From Variovorax sp. EL159 (GTDB lineage: Bacteria; Pseudomonadota; Gammaproteobacteria; Burkholderiales; Burkholderiaceae_C): a stretch of DNA of 64,000 nucleotides. This document shows, piece after piece, positions 18,454 through 29,427 of the stretch. A program made the position numbers and the translations under genes. The notes beneath the pieces were generated by a model, which did not search any database, was not told where the DNA came from, and saw nothing but the letters and a program-made list of their open reading frames with translations. Numbering within the stretch: the stretch's first letter is position 1; every line of letters starts with the position of its first letter. The DNA lies in assembly GCF_900100965.1 (NCBI RefSeq), contig NZ_FMUJ01000002.1, positions 369,869-433,868 on the forward strand, given 5' to 3'.

Positions 18454-19455
18454 ATGACGATCTCTTCCAACAGCGCGTGGGCCGGCGCCGATGCGGCCAG
18501 CCGCAGCGGCGCGCTTGACCAGCGCTTCGCACTGGACGTGCAGGGCGTCGATGCGCTGCGGCGCACCGTGCGCACCTCGCCCGAAGAAGGGCTGCAGCAG
18601 GTCTCGCGCCAATTCGAGGCCCTGTTCATGAACATGGTGCTCAAGAGCATGCGCGAGGCCACGCCTTCGAGCGGCCTGCTCGACAGCCAGGACCGGAAGG
18701 TCTATCTGTCGATGTTCGACCAGCAGCTCACGCAGAACCTGTCGGGGCGCGGCGTGGGGCTGGCCGAGGCGATGCTCGCGCAGCTGCGCCGCACCATGCC
18801 GTCGGGCCCGCCCGATGCCGAGGCGGACGCCGAGATCGGCACCAAGCCGATGTCGCTCGAACCGCGCGGCGGCCTGCCGTACGGGCCGCGCGCGGGCATT
18901 CCCCTCGGCTCGGCGCCGAGCGGCCGCGTGTCGACCGCTGCCGACCTGGGCGTCTACCAGATCAACAACGACCGGCGCGCGCCGGCCGCGAATGCATCGC
19001 TGCAGGGCCAGGTCGACGAGTTCGTGGGCCGCATGGGCGCATCGGCGCAGGTGGCCAGCGCCGCGAGCGGCGTGCCCGCGCCGCTGATCCTGGCGCAGGC
19101 CGCGCTCGAGTCGGGCTGGGGCAAGCGCGAGATTCGCGCCGACGACGGCACGCAGAGCTTCAACCTCTTCGGGATCAAGGCCGACCGCAGCTGGAAGGGC
19201 CCCACGGTCGAGACCACCACCACCGAGTACGTCGACGGCGAGCCGCAGAAGGTGCGCGCCAGGTTCAGGGCCTATGCCTCGTACGACGAGGCCTTCACCG
19301 ACTACGCGCGCTTCATCACCCGCAACCCGCGCTACGCGAATGTGCTGGCGACCGACGATGCGAACGAGGCCGCGCATGGCCTGCAGCGCGCGGGCTACGC
19401 CACCGATCCGCGGTACGGCGAGAAGCTGGTTCGCATCATGCAGAAGTTCGGCTGA
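18454..19455 (+). CDS. flgJ: FlgJ, rod cap and peptidoglycan hydrolase
   Basis: 333 residues, a two-domain FlgJ. The N-terminal part (ARQFEALFMNMVLKSMREATP) is the rod-binding domain. The C-terminal half is a glucosaminidase/muramidase domain with the catalytic glutamate E219 in AQAALESGWGK and the NLFGIKAD segment. It drills through peptidoglycan so that the rod can grow. It ends the flgB-J operon, and an 18-base perfect palindrome covers its stop codon. Confidence 0.96.
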   Translation: MTISSNSAWAGADAASRSGALDQRFALDVQGVDALRRTVRTSPEEGLQQVSRQFEALFMNMVLKSMREATPSSGLLDSQDRKVYLSMFDQQLTQNLSGRGVGLAEAMLAQLRRTMPSGPPDAEADAEIGTKPMSLEPRGGLPYGPRAGIPLGSAPSGRVSTAADLGVYQINNDRRAPAANASLQGQVDEFVGRMGASAQVASAASGVPAPLILAQAALESGWGKREIRADDGTQSFNLFGIKADRSWKGPTVETTTTEYVDGEPQKVRARFRAYASYDEAFTDYARFITRNPRYANVLATDDANEAAHGLQRAGYATDPRYGEKLVRIMQKFG

Positions 19456-19470
19456 GCCGCGCGCGGCTCA
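19453..19470 (+). terminator. Perfect palindrome at the flgJ stop codon
   Basis: TGAGCCGCG followed directly by CGCGGCTCA is an 18-base perfect inverted repeat that includes the flgJ TGA. The downstream bases are only moderately T-rich, so this may be a weak or Rho-assisted terminator for the flg operon. A second dyad (GCGCGCAT/ATGCGCGC) lies just downstream at about 19497-19514. Confidence 0.45.
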
Positions 19471-19542
19471 CGGTTCGCTTGTTCGTTCGTTCGCACGCGC
19501 GCATGAATGCGCGCGGCGGGACACACCACGCAAAGGAAAACC

Positions 19543-20067
19543 ATGGCAGAGATCACTGGCATCCAGAGACAGCAAACGCAGCAGCCTGCATTGCAAGGCA
19601 GCGCCGCCAACGGCCCGCGGCTGGAGGTGGTGACCTTCAAGCTGGGGGAAGAGGAATACGGGATCGACATCCAGAAGGTGCAGGAGCTGCGCGGCTACGA
19701 CGCGGTGACGCGGATCGCGAACGCACCGGAGTACATCAAGGGGGTGGTGAACCTGCGCGGGATCATCGTTCCGATCATCGACATGCGCATCAAGTTCGAG
19801 CTGGGCGACCCGACGTACGACCAGTTCACGGTGGTGATCGTGCTGAACATCGGGGGTCGGGTGGTGGGGATGGTGGTGGACAGCGTGTCGGACGTCATCA
19901 CGCTGACGGCCGAGCAGATCAAGCCGGCACCGGAGATGGGGTCGGTGCTGGACACCGACTACCTGATCGGACTGGGCACGCTGGACGAGCGGATGCTGAT
20001 CCTGGTGGACATCGACCGGCTGATGTCCAGCGACGAGATGGGGCTCATCGAGAAGATCGCGGCCTGA
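19543..20067 (+). CDS. cheW: CheW adaptor, copy 1
   Basis: 174 residues from the ATG at 19543, preceded by AAAGGAAAA. The whole protein is a CheW domain after a Gln-rich 20-residue start ([55 protein letters not shown]). CheW links chemoreceptors to the CheA kinase. The core is identical in protein sequence to copy 2 (27067-27591), with only scattered synonymous DNA changes. GGG glycine codons are unusually common here compared with neighbours. It opens the receptor array after flgJ. Confidence 0.95.
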   Translation: MAEITGIQRQQTQQPALQGSAANGPRLEVVTFKLGEEEYGIDIQKVQELRGYDAVTRIANAPEYIKGVVNLRGIIVPIIDMRIKFELGDPTYDQFTVVIVLNIGGRVVGMVVDSVSDVITLTAEQIKPAPEMGSVLDTDYLIGLGTLDERMLILVDIDRLMSSDEMGLIEKIAA

Positions 20068-20116
20068 ACCCTCGAAACCACATAACAACGACAGCGGTTC
20101 GAGAGGAGACACCCAG

Positions 20117-21676
20117 ATGAAGAATTGGACGATCGGAATGCGCCTGGGCGCCGGCTTTGCGCTGGTGCTGGCGCTGCTGGTGGTCACGGCGGGCATCGGC
20201 GTGCTGCGCTTGCGCGCCGTGGGCGACGCCACGCAGGAGATGGCCGGCCACGCGTTGGCGAAGGAGCGCCTGGCATCGGCCTGGCAACTGGGCACCAGCA
20301 CCAACAGCGTGCGCACCTTCTCATTGCTCAAGAGCGACGACGCCGAGGTGCAGGCCTACCTGCAGAAGAACATCGCCAGCACCAGCGCCGTGATCTCCGA
20401 GACGCAGAAAAAACTCGAAGAGATGCTGAGCTCGCCGGACGAACTGGCGCTGAGCGCCGACATCAAGAGAAAGCGCGGCGACTACGTCGAGTTGCGCAGC
20501 CAGGTCCTCAAGCTCAAGGCGGAAGGCCATCGGGACGAAGCCGCGAAGCTCACCGACTCCCAGCTTCTGCCGGCGCTCGACCGCTACGACGCGAGCATCC
20601 GCGCCATGGCGGCGTACCAGCAGCAGGACATCGACAGGACCGCGGCCGCCATCGACACCCAGTACCGCTCGGGCCGCATCTACCTGATCGCGTTGGCGGT
20701 GTTCGCGGTCGCGCTGGGCACGGTGATGGCCTGGCTGCTGACGCGCAGCATCGCCCAGCCGATCGCCGAGGCGCTGCTGATCGCCGAGACCGTGGCGGCC
20801 GGCGACCTGAGCCAGGAGTTCGAGACCGGGCGCGGTGGCGACTTCGGCCGGCTGCTGCGCGGCATGGGCGAGATGGAAGACACGCTCACCGATCTCGTGA
20901 CCCGCATCAAGACATCTACCGACTCGATCGCGGTGGCGTCCAGGCAGATCGCGGCGGGCAACCAGGACCTGTCGTCGCGCACCGAGCAGCAGGCAAGTTC
21001 GCTGGAGGAGACGGCGGCGTCGATGGAGGAACTGACTTCGACGGTCAAGCAGAACGCCGACAACGCGCGGCAGGCCAACCAGTTGGCCGTGTCGGCGTCG
21101 GCCGTGGCCGTCAGGGGCGGCAGCGTGGTGTCGCAGGTGGTGGGCACCATGGGGTCGATCAACGATTCGTCGCGAAAGATCGTGGACATCATCGGCGTGA
21201 TCGACGGCATCGCATTCCAGACCAACATCCTGGCGTTGAACGCGGCCGTCGAGGCGGCGCGCGCGGGGGAGCAGGGCAAGGGCTTCGCGGTGGTGGCTTC
21301 GGAGGTGCGCAGCCTCGCGCAGCGCTCGGCCGCCGCAGCCAAGGAGATCAAGACCCTCATCGGCGATTCGGTGGAGAAGGTCGAGGAAGGAAGCAGGCAG
21401 GTGGCCGAAGCGGGCCGCACGATGGAAGAGATCGTCGGCAGCGTCCGGCGCGTGACCGACATCATGGGCGAGATCACTGCAGCGAGCCAGGAGCAGACCT
21501 CGGGCATCGAGCAGATCAACCAGGCCATCACGCAGATGGACCAGGTCACGCAGCAGAACGCGGCACTGGTCGAAGAGGCTTCGGCCGCGGCGCAATCGTT
21601 GCAGGAGCAGGCCGACAGCCTCGTGCAGGCGGTCAGCACCTTCAAGCTCGATGCCGACGAAGCCCAGGCGGCCTGA
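20117..21676 (+). CDS. Methyl-accepting chemotaxis protein 1 of the array
   Basis: 519 residues. TM1 is near residues 9-30, a periplasmic four-helix-bundle-type sensor of about 150 residues follows, then TM2 ([21 protein letters not shown]), HAMP, and a cytoplasmic hairpin with the tip [27 protein letters not shown]. This is the most divergent signalling domain of the array (for example [20 protein letters not shown]). No CheR-binding pentapeptide at the end (...DEAQAA). It begins 49 bases after cheW with an AGGAG ribosome-binding site and is probably co-transcribed with it. The ligand is unknown. Confidence 0.94.
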   Translation: MKNWTIGMRLGAGFALVLALLVVTAGIGVLRLRAVGDATQEMAGHALAKERLASAWQLGTSTNSVRTFSLLKSDDAEVQAYLQKNIASTSAVISETQKKLEEMLSSPDELALSADIKRKRGDYVELRSQVLKLKAEGHRDEAAKLTDSQLLPALDRYDASIRAMAAYQQQDIDRTAAAIDTQYRSGRIYLIALAVFAVALGTVMAWLLTRSIAQPIAEALLIAETVAAGDLSQEFETGRGGDFGRLLRGMGEMEDTLTDLVTRIKTSTDSIAVASRQIAAGNQDLSSRTEQQASSLEETAASMEELTSTVKQNADNARQANQLAVSASAVAVRGGSVVSQVVGTMGSINDSSRKIVDIIGVIDGIAFQTNILALNAAVEAARAGEQGKGFAVVASEVRSLAQRSAAAAKEIKTLIGDSVEKVEEGSRQVAEAGRTMEEIVGSVRRVTDIMGEITAASQEQTSGIEQINQAITQMDQVTQQNAALVEEASAAAQSLQEQADSLVQAVSTFKLDADEAQAA

Positions 21677-21683
21677 CGAACCC

Positions 21684-21968
21684 GTGCTGCGTGCTCGTCT
21701 CAACCCCAAGATCGCTCGTCGCCTGGCCACGGGTTTCATTGCTTCGCTGCTGTTGCTGGCGGCCGTGCTCGGCCTCGGCTTTCATGCCGGTGCCGGCTGC
21801 GCCTGGGCGCGCCAGGCGGTGATGGCCCTGGCGGGCGCCGCATTGCTTGCCGGCATCGCCATCGCGTGGTTCGTCACGCGGTCGATCAGCCGGTCCACCC
21901 ACGACGCGGCGAAAGTCGCCGAGCGGTTGGACCGGGTCTTTCAACATGTCAACGCCAAAGATTCCTGA
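21684..21968 (+). pseudogene. MCP remnant lacking sensor and signalling domains
   Basis: A short frame (94 codons from the GTG at 21684; an upstream ATG at 21651 overlaps the previous gene). It begins like an MCP (TM1: RRLATGFIASLLLLAAVLGLGF) and passes straight into a second membrane segment, [33 protein letters not shown], then a partial HAMP helix ending ...[11 protein letters not shown]. That segment resembles TM2 of the next gene ([17 protein letters not shown]...[13 protein letters not shown]). The periplasmic domain and the whole signalling hairpin are missing, consistent with internal deletion of a receptor. It could still make a small two-TM protein. Confidence 0.7.
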
Positions 21969-21975
21969 AAGCGCC

Positions 21976-23703
21976 ATGAACTCCCTTCTCAATCTCAAGA
22001 TCGGCACCCGTCTCGGCATGGGCTTTGCGGCCGTGCTCCTGCTGCTGGCCTCCGTGGTCGGCCTCGGCCTCAACTCGATGGCCGACATCCAGGCGCGGCT
22101 GAACGGCATCGTGACCGGCAACAACGTCAAGGTGGGCGCGGTCAACACGATGGTGGATGCGATCCGCGACATCGCGATCTTCGACAGCAACCTGATCCTG
22201 CTGACCGAAGACGCCGCCATGAACGAGGAGGTCAAGAAGATCGCCGCCGCGCGCGACCGCTTCTCGGTAGGCCGCGCGACGCTGGCCAAGCTGCTGGTCA
22301 CGCCGGCAGGCAAGGCGCTGCTCGCCAAGGTCGACGAGCGGGTGGCGGTGCTCCTGCCGCTGAACACCCAGCTGACCGAACTCGGGCTGAAGAACATGAA
22401 CGAAGAGGCGACGCAGGTCTTCGTCACGAAGTTCCAGCCGGCCGTTCAGGTGCTGGTGGATGTGCTCAACGACATGATCGCCCACGAGACCGAGTTGTCG
22501 AACCAGGCCAATGCGCAGGCCATTGCGGGCTACGCATGGGCGCGCAACCTGATGCTCGTGCTGGGCGGCATCGCGATGCTGGTGGGCGCGGCGATCGCGT
22601 GGTTCATCACGCGTTCGATCACGCGGCCGATCGGCGAGGCGGTGCAGGTGGCCGAGAAGGTGGCGGCCGGCGACATCAGCTCGCGCATCGACGTGCAGTC
22701 GAAGGATGAGACGGGCCGGCTGATGTCGGCGCTGAAGGCGATGAACGAAAGCCTGGTGAAGATCGTGCGGGAGGTGCGTTCGGGGACGGACACCATTGCG
22801 ACGGCTTCGGGGCAGATTGCTTCGGGGAATCAGGATCTGTCTTCGCGTACCGAGCAGCAGGCGAGTTCGCTGGAGCAGACCGCCGCTTCGATGGAAGAGC
22901 TGACTTCGACGGTCAAGCAGAACGCGGACAACGCGCGGCAGGCGAACCAGTTGGCTGTGTCGGCGTCTGAGGTGGCTGTGAAGGGCGGCAGCGTCGTGTC
23001 TCAGGTGGTGGACACGATGGGGTCGATCAATGCGTCGTCCAAGAAGATCGTGGACATCATCGGTGTGATCGATGGCATCGCTTTCCAGACCAACATCCTG
23101 GCGCTGAATGCTGCTGTCGAAGCTGCACGTGCAGGCGAGCAAGGCCGTGGCTTTGCGGTCGTTGCATCGGAGGTTCGCAGCCTTGCACAGCGCTCAGCCG
23201 CAGCAGCGAAAGAGATCAAGACGCTGATCGGCGATTCGGTCGAGAAGGTCGAAGAGGGCAGCAAGCAGGTCGCAGAAGCTGGCCGCACGATGGAAGAGAT
23301 CGTTGGCAGCGTCAAGCGCGTGACCGACATCATGGGCGAGATCACCGCAGCGAGCCAAGAGCAGACCTCGGGCATCGAGCAGATCAATCAAGCCATCACA
23401 CAGATGGACCAAGTGACGCAGCAGAACGCAGCCTTGGTCGAAGAAGCTTCAGCCGCAGCTCAATCGCTGCAAGAACAAGCCGGAAGCCTTGTGCAAGCCG
23501 TTAGCGTCTTCAAGCTCGATGCCAACGCAGTTGCCACCACGCGCCCCGGCTTCACCCGGATCACACCGATCCCCAAGCCCACCAAGCCAGCACCGAAGCC
23601 CCGCGCCAAGGCACTGCCCGCCCGGCGCGAGCCCGGCACCGGCACGGCGGCCCCTCAACTCGCGATGGCCAGCGACGCCAAGGGCGACTGGACCGAATTT
23701 TGA
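21976..23703 (+). CDS. Methyl-accepting chemotaxis protein 2, CheR-tethered
   Basis: 575 residues from the ATG at 21976. TM1 follows [18 protein letters not shown]. The periplasmic domain (about residues 30-185) is mostly helical, TM2 reads [20 protein letters not shown], and HAMP plus the long methylation and signalling hairpin ([27 protein letters not shown]) follow. A Pro/Lys/Ala-rich linker ([17 protein letters not shown]) leads to the terminal DWTEF, a CheR/CheB docking pentapeptide. The linker and tail are almost the same as in MCP8. A sigma-28 promoter follows 12 bases after the stop. Confidence 0.95.
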   Translation: MNSLLNLKIGTRLGMGFAAVLLLLASVVGLGLNSMADIQARLNGIVTGNNVKVGAVNTMVDAIRDIAIFDSNLILLTEDAAMNEEVKKIAAARDRFSVGRATLAKLLVTPAGKALLAKVDERVAVLLPLNTQLTELGLKNMNEEATQVFVTKFQPAVQVLVDVLNDMIAHETELSNQANAQAIAGYAWARNLMLVLGGIAMLVGAAIAWFITRSITRPIGEAVQVAEKVAAGDISSRIDVQSKDETGRLMSALKAMNESLVKIVREVRSGTDTIATASGQIASGNQDLSSRTEQQASSLEQTAASMEELTSTVKQNADNARQANQLAVSASEVAVKGGSVVSQVVDTMGSINASSKKIVDIIGVIDGIAFQTNILALNAAVEAARAGEQGRGFAVVASEVRSLAQRSAAAAKEIKTLIGDSVEKVEEGSKQVAEAGRTMEEIVGSVKRVTDIMGEITAASQEQTSGIEQINQAITQMDQVTQQNAALVEEASAAAQSLQEQAGSLVQAVSVFKLDANAVATTRPGFTRITPIPKPTKPAPKPRAKALPARREPGTGTAAPQLAMASDAKGDWTEF

Positions 23704-23714
23704 GAAGAAAGGAC

Positions 23715-23741
23715 TCAAGTCTGGCGACCTGCTGCCGATAA
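23715..23741 (+). promoter_or_regulatory. Sigma-28 promoter of MCP3
   Basis: TCAA (23715-23718), a 15-base spacer and a full GCCGATAA (23734-23741). It lies about 100 bases before the MCP3 start and should feed MCP3 and the Aer-like gene behind it. Confidence 0.85.
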
Positions 23742-23843
23742 CAGGGAGACGGCGTTGCCAGAGCGGCCCGTCATGAATCCATTTCATGCCGGTGGCCCGC
23801 CGCGCGCCGCGGACACCGTCCCCGTTATTGAAGGAAGAGAGCA

Positions 23844-25412
23844 ATGAGTTTGAAGGATCTGAAAATCGGCACGCGCCTGGGACTCGGCTTCGCGGTGATG
23901 CTGTTGCTGATGGCTTTCATCGCGGGCACCGGCGTGCTGCGCCTGACCAACGTGGGCAATGCCACCGACGAGATGGTCGAAGGCGCGCTGGTCAAGGAAC
24001 GCCTGGCGACCGAATGGCTCAGCCTGCTGCGGTCGAACACGGTGGCCAATTTCGCGATGGTCAAGACCACCGATCCGGAGGTCGCGGCCTATTTCGCCAA
24101 GCTCCAGGCGGCGGGCTCGGCGCGCATCACGCCCGCGCAGAAGAAGCTCGAGGCGATGCTGAGCACGCCGGAAGAAAAGGCGCTCTACGCCGCCGTGGCC
24201 GCCGCGCGCGCGACCGTGCTCGAAACCGTGGGCATGCTCAACAAGCTGAAGGACGAAAAGAAGCTCGACGAAGCCAACGTGCTGGTCGATACCAAGTTCA
24301 CGGCCGCGCTGGGCGTGTACGCCGGCGCGGTCGAAGCGCTGGCGAACCATCAGCGCGAGAAGATCGACGCCGCGGCCAAGGGCATCGCGGTGGACCACAC
24401 GGAAGGCCGGACCACGCTGATCGTGCTGTCCGCCATCGCGTTGGTGGTAGGTGCGCTGTTCGCATGGCGCCTGACGTTGGGCATCGTGCGCCCGCTGGGC
24501 CATGCGCTGGAAGTGGCCGAGACGGTGGCCTCTGGCGACCTGAGCGCGAGCATCCGCGTGGACAGCCGCGACGAGGCGGGGCAGCTGATGCAGGCACTGA
24601 AGGACATGAACGCGAGCCTGGCCAAGGTGGTGGGCGAGGTACGCATGGGCACGGACACGATTGCGACGGCGTCGAGCCAGATTGCTTCGGGGAATCAGGA
24701 TCTGTCTTCGCGTACCGAGCAGCAGGCGAGTTCGCTGGAGCAGACCGCTGCTTCGATGGAAGAGCTGACCTCGACGGTCAAGCAGAACGCGGACAACGCG
24801 CGACAGGCGAATCAACTGGCTGTGTCGGCTTCCGAAGTGGCTGTGAAGGGCGGCAGTGTTGTGTCTCAAGTTGTGGACACGATGGGGTCGATCAATGCGT
24901 CGTCCAAGAAGATCGTGGACATCATCGGTGTCATTGACGGCATTGCGTTTCAGACGAACATCCTGGCGCTGAACGCCGCTGTTGAAGCTGCTCGCGCGGG
25001 TGAGCAGGGCCGAGGCTTTGCGGTGGTTGCATCTGAAGTGCGAAGCCTTGCGCAACGCTCGGCAGCCGCAGCGAAAGAGATCAAGACGCTGATCGGCGAT
25101 TCGGTCGAAAAGGTCGAAGAGGGCAGCAAGCAGGTGGCAGAAGCTGGCCGCACGATGGAAGAGATCGTGGGCAGCGTCAAGCGCGTGACCGACATCATGG
25201 GCGAGATCACCGCAGCGAGCCAGGAACAGACCTCGGGCATCGAGCAGATCAACCAGGCCATCACGCAGATGGACCAAGTCACGCAGCAGAACGCCGCGTT
25301 GGTCGAAGAGGCTTCAGCAGCAGCCCAATCGCTGCAAGAGCAAGCCGGCAGCCTCTCGCAAGTCGTCGGCGTGTTCCGCCTCGGCGGCGCGAACCAGCTG
25401 GCATTGGCCTGA
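23844..25412 (+). CDS. Methyl-accepting chemotaxis protein 3
   Basis: 522 residues, start supported by AAGGAAGAGA. N-terminus [15 protein letters not shown]1, a periplasmic helical domain with [13 protein letters not shown]2 ([19 protein letters not shown]), HAMP and a signalling hairpin nearly identical to its neighbours. It ends ...GANQLALA with no CheR pentapeptide. It is a close paralogue of MCP7 over its whole length, including the sensor domain, and both are preceded by a sigma-28 promoter. Confidence 0.95.
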   Translation: MSLKDLKIGTRLGLGFAVMLLLMAFIAGTGVLRLTNVGNATDEMVEGALVKERLATEWLSLLRSNTVANFAMVKTTDPEVAAYFAKLQAAGSARITPAQKKLEAMLSTPEEKALYAAVAAARATVLETVGMLNKLKDEKKLDEANVLVDTKFTAALGVYAGAVEALANHQREKIDAAAKGIAVDHTEGRTTLIVLSAIALVVGALFAWRLTLGIVRPLGHALEVAETVASGDLSASIRVDSRDEAGQLMQALKDMNASLAKVVGEVRMGTDTIATASSQIASGNQDLSSRTEQQASSLEQTAASMEELTSTVKQNADNARQANQLAVSASEVAVKGGSVVSQVVDTMGSINASSKKIVDIIGVIDGIAFQTNILALNAAVEAARAGEQGRGFAVVASEVRSLAQRSAAAAKEIKTLIGDSVEKVEEGSKQVAEAGRTMEEIVGSVKRVTDIMGEITAASQEQTSGIEQINQAITQMDQVTQQNAALVEEASAAAQSLQEQAGSLSQVVGVFRLGGANQLALA

Positions 25413-25428
25413 AGACGGCGACCCGACC

Positions 25429-27051
25429 ATGCGCGTCAATCTGCCCATCACCGACATCGAATACGAGCTTTCGCAGGACGCGGCCCTGGTGTCGCGTACC
25501 GACCTCAAGGGCCGCATCACCTACGTCAACCCGGCCTTCATCGAGGCCAGCGGCTACACCGTCGGCGAACTCATGGGCAAGGCGCACAACATCGTGCGCC
25601 ACCCGGACGTGCCGCCCGAGGCCTTTGCCGACCTCTGGCAAACGCTGGGGCAAGGCCTGCCCTGGACCGGGTTGATCAAGAACCGGCGCAAGAACGGCGA
25701 CTTCTACTGGGTGCTCGCGAACGTGACGCCCATCAACCGCAACGGCCGCGTGCAGGGCTACATGTCGGTGCGCAGCCGGCCTGCGCGCGCCGACGTGGCG
25801 GCGGCGGACGCGCTGTATCGCCGCATCCGCGAAGGCGATGCGAAGGGCATCGAGATCGTGCAGGGCGAAGTGGTGCAGCGCGGGTGGATGAATCCGCTGG
25901 CGCAGCTGCGGCGCGTTCCGGTGCGGCGCCGGGTCTTCGGCGCGACCGCATTGGCTGCGTTGCTGTCGCTGGGCTTCGGTGCCGTGGGCTGGATGGAAGC
26001 GTCGAAGTTGGCCGCTGCCTCAGGTGCGCACAGCTGGCTGCCCGGTGTCGTCGCCGTGGGCGGTGTGGCTGCCGCGCTGGCGTGGGTGGGGCTGGGGCAG
26101 TTCCTCGGCCGCACGGTCTTCCGTCCGCTGGACGAGGCGCTGGACGTGGCGCGGGCCATCGCGGGCGGCGACCTCGCGCGCTTCGAGATCCGGCCCGGCG
26201 ACGAGATCACGGGGCTGCTGCGCGCGCTGAACCAGATGAGCGCGAACCTCTTCGCGATCGTGGCGGACGTGGGCACCAACGTGGCCGGCGTGATGTCGGC
26301 GTCGAGCCAGATCGCCTCGGGCAACCAGGATCTTTCGTCGCGCACCGAGCAGCAGGCCAGCTCGCTGGAGCAGACGGCCGCGTCGATGGAAGAGCTGACC
26401 TCGACGGTCAAGCAGAACGCCGACAACGCGCGGCAGGCCAACCAGCTGGCCGTGTCGGCTTCTGAAGTTGCGGTGAAGGGCGGCAACGTCGTGTCGCAGG
26501 TGGTGGACACGATGGGCTCGATCGACGCGTCCTCGAAAAAGATCGTCGACATCATCGGCGTGATCGACGGCATTGCGTTCCAGACCAACATCCTCGCGCT
26601 GAATGCCGCTGTGGAAGCAGCCCGTGCGGGCGAGCAGGGCAAGGGCTTCGCCGTGGTCGCGTCGGAGGTGCGCAGCCTCGCGCAGCGCTCCGCATCGGCC
26701 GCCAAGGAAATCAAGACGCTGATCGGCGACTCGGTCGAGAAGGTCGCGGCGGGCAGCAAGCAGGTCGCGCAGGCCGGCCGCACGATGGAAGAAATCGTGG
26801 GCAGCGTCAAGCGCGTGACGGACATCATGGGCGAGATCACGACCGCGAGCCAGGAGCAGACCTCGGGCATCGAGCAGATCAACCAGGCCATCGCGCAGAT
26901 GGACCAGGTGACGCAGCAGAACGCCGCGCTGGTGGAAGAGGCTTTCGCCACGGCGCAGACGCTGCAGGAACAAGCCGACGGCCTGGTCAGGGCCGTGCGG
27001 GTTTTCAGGACCGAGGCCGGCGATGGCGCCGGTGGTCGCAACGAGTTTTAA
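25429..27051 (+). CDS. aer: Aer-like PAS-containing chemoreceptor
   Basis: 540 residues. The N-terminal 120 residues form an Aer-type PAS domain ([58 protein letters not shown]), which in E. coli Aer binds FAD and senses redox state. A membrane hairpin follows (about residues 165-230), then HAMP and a signalling domain of the array type ([22 protein letters not shown]). It has no periplasmic sensor, as expected for Aer. It starts 16 bases after MCP3 without a clear ribosome-binding site, so translational coupling or co-transcription is likely. Ends ...GGRNEF. Confidence 0.93.
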   Translation: MRVNLPITDIEYELSQDAALVSRTDLKGRITYVNPAFIEASGYTVGELMGKAHNIVRHPDVPPEAFADLWQTLGQGLPWTGLIKNRRKNGDFYWVLANVTPINRNGRVQGYMSVRSRPARADVAAADALYRRIREGDAKGIEIVQGEVVQRGWMNPLAQLRRVPVRRRVFGATALAALLSLGFGAVGWMEASKLAAASGAHSWLPGVVAVGGVAAALAWVGLGQFLGRTVFRPLDEALDVARAIAGGDLARFEIRPGDEITGLLRALNQMSANLFAIVADVGTNVAGVMSASSQIASGNQDLSSRTEQQASSLEQTAASMEELTSTVKQNADNARQANQLAVSASEVAVKGGNVVSQVVDTMGSIDASSKKIVDIIGVIDGIAFQTNILALNAAVEAARAGEQGKGFAVVASEVRSLAQRSASAAKEIKTLIGDSVEKVAAGSKQVAQAGRTMEEIVGSVKRVTDIMGEITTASQEQTSGIEQINQAIAQMDQVTQQNAALVEEAFATAQTLQEQADGLVRAVRVFRTEAGDGAGGRNEF

Positions 27052-27066
27052 ACCGGAGGACACGAG

Positions 27067-27591
27067 ATGCTGACGACGAAGGCAAAAGACCCATTGAAAC
27101 AAGCCGCCTCGGCGCCGTCCCCGGCCGCCAACGGCCCACGGCTGGAGGTGGTGACCTTCAAGCTGGGGGAAGAGGAATACGGGATCGACATCCAGAAGGT
27201 GCAGGAGCTGCGCGGCTACGACGCGGTGACGCGTATCGCGAACGCACCGGAGTACATCAAGGGTGTGGTGAACCTGCGCGGGATCATCGTTCCGATCATC
27301 GACATGCGCATCAAGTTCGAGCTGGGCGACCCGACGTATGACCAGTTCACGGTGGTGATCGTGCTGAACATCGGAGGTCGCGTGGTGGGGATGGTGGTGG
27401 ACAGCGTGTCGGACGTGATCACGCTGACGGCCGAGCAGATCAAGCCGGCGCCGGAGATGGGTTCGGTGCTGGACACCGACTACCTGATCGGACTGGGCAC
27501 GCTGGACGAGCGGATGCTGATCCTGGTGGACATCGACCGGCTGATGTCCAGCGAAGAAATGGGCCTTGTCGAGGCCGCAGCCACCGCCTGA
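27067..27591 (+). CDS. cheW: CheW adaptor, copy 2
   Basis: 174 residues, preceded by a strong GGAGG. It begins [12 protein letters not shown], unlike copy 1, then matches it through the whole CheW core (from [12 protein letters not shown] to DRLMSS) before differing again at the last dozen residues. DNA over that roughly 430-base core differs only at a handful of third positions. It starts 15 bases after aer and may provide a dedicated or extra coupling protein for the receptors. Confidence 0.95.
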   Translation: MLTTKAKDPLKQAASAPSPAANGPRLEVVTFKLGEEEYGIDIQKVQELRGYDAVTRIANAPEYIKGVVNLRGIIVPIIDMRIKFELGDPTYDQFTVVIVLNIGGRVVGMVVDSVSDVITLTAEQIKPAPEMGSVLDTDYLIGLGTLDERMLILVDIDRLMSSEEMGLVEAAATA

Positions 27592-27654
27592 TCGCCGCGC
27601 CATGGCCGCAAGGCCGGGGCTGCATCACCGCCTTCAACCTTCAACGCCTGCACC

Positions 27655-29328
27655 ATGACCTTCTTTTCCAATCTCCGCATCGGGACACGTCTGGCCGTGG
27701 CCTTCGCCATCGTCCTGGGCCTGACCGTGGTGTCGACCGCGATCGCGCTGGTTTCGGCGCGCAGCAACGCGGAAGCCACCCGGGTGATGATGCAAAGCCC
27801 GCTGGCCAAGGAGCGGCTGATCTCCGACTGGTACGTGCTGACCTACTCGGCGATCGCGCGCACCTCGATGATCGCCCGCACCACCGACGAGACGCTGCCG
27901 GTGGTGTTCGCGGACGTCATCTCCGACAGCGTGAAGAAGGGCAGCGAGACCATGGCGAAGGTCGAGAAGCTGCTGGTGACCGAGGAGGAGAAGGCGCTGT
28001 TCAAGTCCATCGTCGCGCTGCGCGCCAAGTATCAGGCCGCCAAGGACGAGGTGGGCAAGGCCAGGGCGAGCGGCAGTGCGGTGGACACCACGCGCGCGTT
28101 CAAGGAGTCGTTCCAGCCGGCCGCGAAGGCCTATGAAGGCCGGGTGCTCGACCTGCTGCAGATGGAGCGCAAGGCCATCGACGACATGGGCGTTGCCATC
28201 GACGCGGCGAACGCGCGCAGCTTCAACCTGCAGATGCTGCTGGCGTTGCTGACGGTGGTCAGCGGTGCGGTCTTCGCGTTCTTCATTTCGCGCAGCATCG
28301 TGCGGCCGTTGACGAAGGCCGTCGAGGTTGCGCAGACGGTGGCGGGTGGCGACCTGAGCGCGAACATCGAAGTCGGCAGCCGCGACGAGGCGGGGCAGCT
28401 GATGCAGGCGCTGAAGGACATGAACACGAACCTGGCCCGCGTGGTGGGCGAGGTGCGTTCGGGCACGGAGACGATTGCGACGGCTTCGGGGCAGATTGCT
28501 TCGGGGAATCAGGATCTGTCTTCGCGCACGGAAGAGCAGGCGAGTTCGTTGGAGCAGACGGCTGCTTCGATGGAAGAGCTGACCTCGACGGTCAAGCAGA
28601 ACGCGGACAACGCGCGGCAGGCGAACCAGTTGGCTGTGTCGGCTTCCGAGGTTGCTGTGAAGGGCGGCAGTGTTGTGTCGCAAGTGGTGGACACGATGGG
28701 GTCGATCAATGCTTCGTCCAAAAAGATCGTGGACATCATTGGTGTGATTGATGGCATTGCTTTCCAGACCAACATCCTCGCGCTGAACGCGGCCGTGGAA
28801 GCCGCACGCGCAGGAGAGCAAGGCCGTGGCTTTGCGGTCGTTGCATCCGAAGTGCGCAGCCTTGCGCAACGTTCCGCAGCCGCAGCGAAGGAAATCAAGA
28901 CGCTCATCGGCGATTCGGTCGAAAAGGTCGAAGAGGAAAGCAAGCAAGTAGCAGAAGCGGGCCGAACGATGGAAGAGATCGTAGGCAGCGTCAAGCGAGT
29001 GACCGACATCATGGGCGAGATCACCGCAGCGAGCCAGGAGCAGACCTCGGGCATCGAGCAGATCAATCAGGCCATCACGCAGATGGACCAAGTCACGCAA
29101 CAGAACGCAGCGCTTGTAGAAGAAGCGTCAGCAGCAGCCCAATCACTGCAAGAGCAAGCCGGCAGTCTCGTGCAAGCCGTCAGCATCTTCAAGCTGGACA
29201 CCGACGGCCATGCCGCATCCCGCACTCACGCCAGGGCGTTGCCCGCCGTGCGTGAAAAACCGGCAGCACCATCGCTGCCCCAACTGGCTGCGGCCGGCGC
29301 CGACAGCGGCGACTGGCGTGCGTTCTAG
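27655..29328 (+). CDS. Methyl-accepting chemotaxis protein 5, CheR-tethered variant
   Basis: 557 residues. TM1 (GTRLAVAFAIVLGLTVVSTAIAL), a periplasmic helical domain with SPLAKERLISDWYVLTYSAIAR, TM2 (LLALLTVVSGAVFAFFI), HAMP, and the shared signalling hairpin with small changes ([12 protein letters not shown]). The tail lacks most of the Pro/Lys linker of MCP2 and ends GDWRAF; DWRAF keeps the W and F of the CheR docking pentapeptide. It starts 63 bases after cheW copy 2; no promoter is evident there. Confidence 0.94.
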   Translation: MTFFSNLRIGTRLAVAFAIVLGLTVVSTAIALVSARSNAEATRVMMQSPLAKERLISDWYVLTYSAIARTSMIARTTDETLPVVFADVISDSVKKGSETMAKVEKLLVTEEEKALFKSIVALRAKYQAAKDEVGKARASGSAVDTTRAFKESFQPAAKAYEGRVLDLLQMERKAIDDMGVAIDAANARSFNLQMLLALLTVVSGAVFAFFISRSIVRPLTKAVEVAQTVAGGDLSANIEVGSRDEAGQLMQALKDMNTNLARVVGEVRSGTETIATASGQIASGNQDLSSRTEEQASSLEQTAASMEELTSTVKQNADNARQANQLAVSASEVAVKGGSVVSQVVDTMGSINASSKKIVDIIGVIDGIAFQTNILALNAAVEAARAGEQGRGFAVVASEVRSLAQRSAAAAKEIKTLIGDSVEKVEEESKQVAEAGRTMEEIVGSVKRVTDIMGEITAASQEQTSGIEQINQAITQMDQVTQQNAALVEEASAAAQSLQEQAGSLVQAVSIFKLDTDGHAASRTHARALPAVREKPAAPSLPQLAAAGADSGDWRAF

Positions 29329-29427
29329 GAACAAGCACCGCCGCGAACACCGCCGACCGGCCCCGGCCGGGCGACCGTGTCCCGCGGCAATGAATTGAAT
29401 CGGGCCCCACGGTCCAAAGGAAAAATC

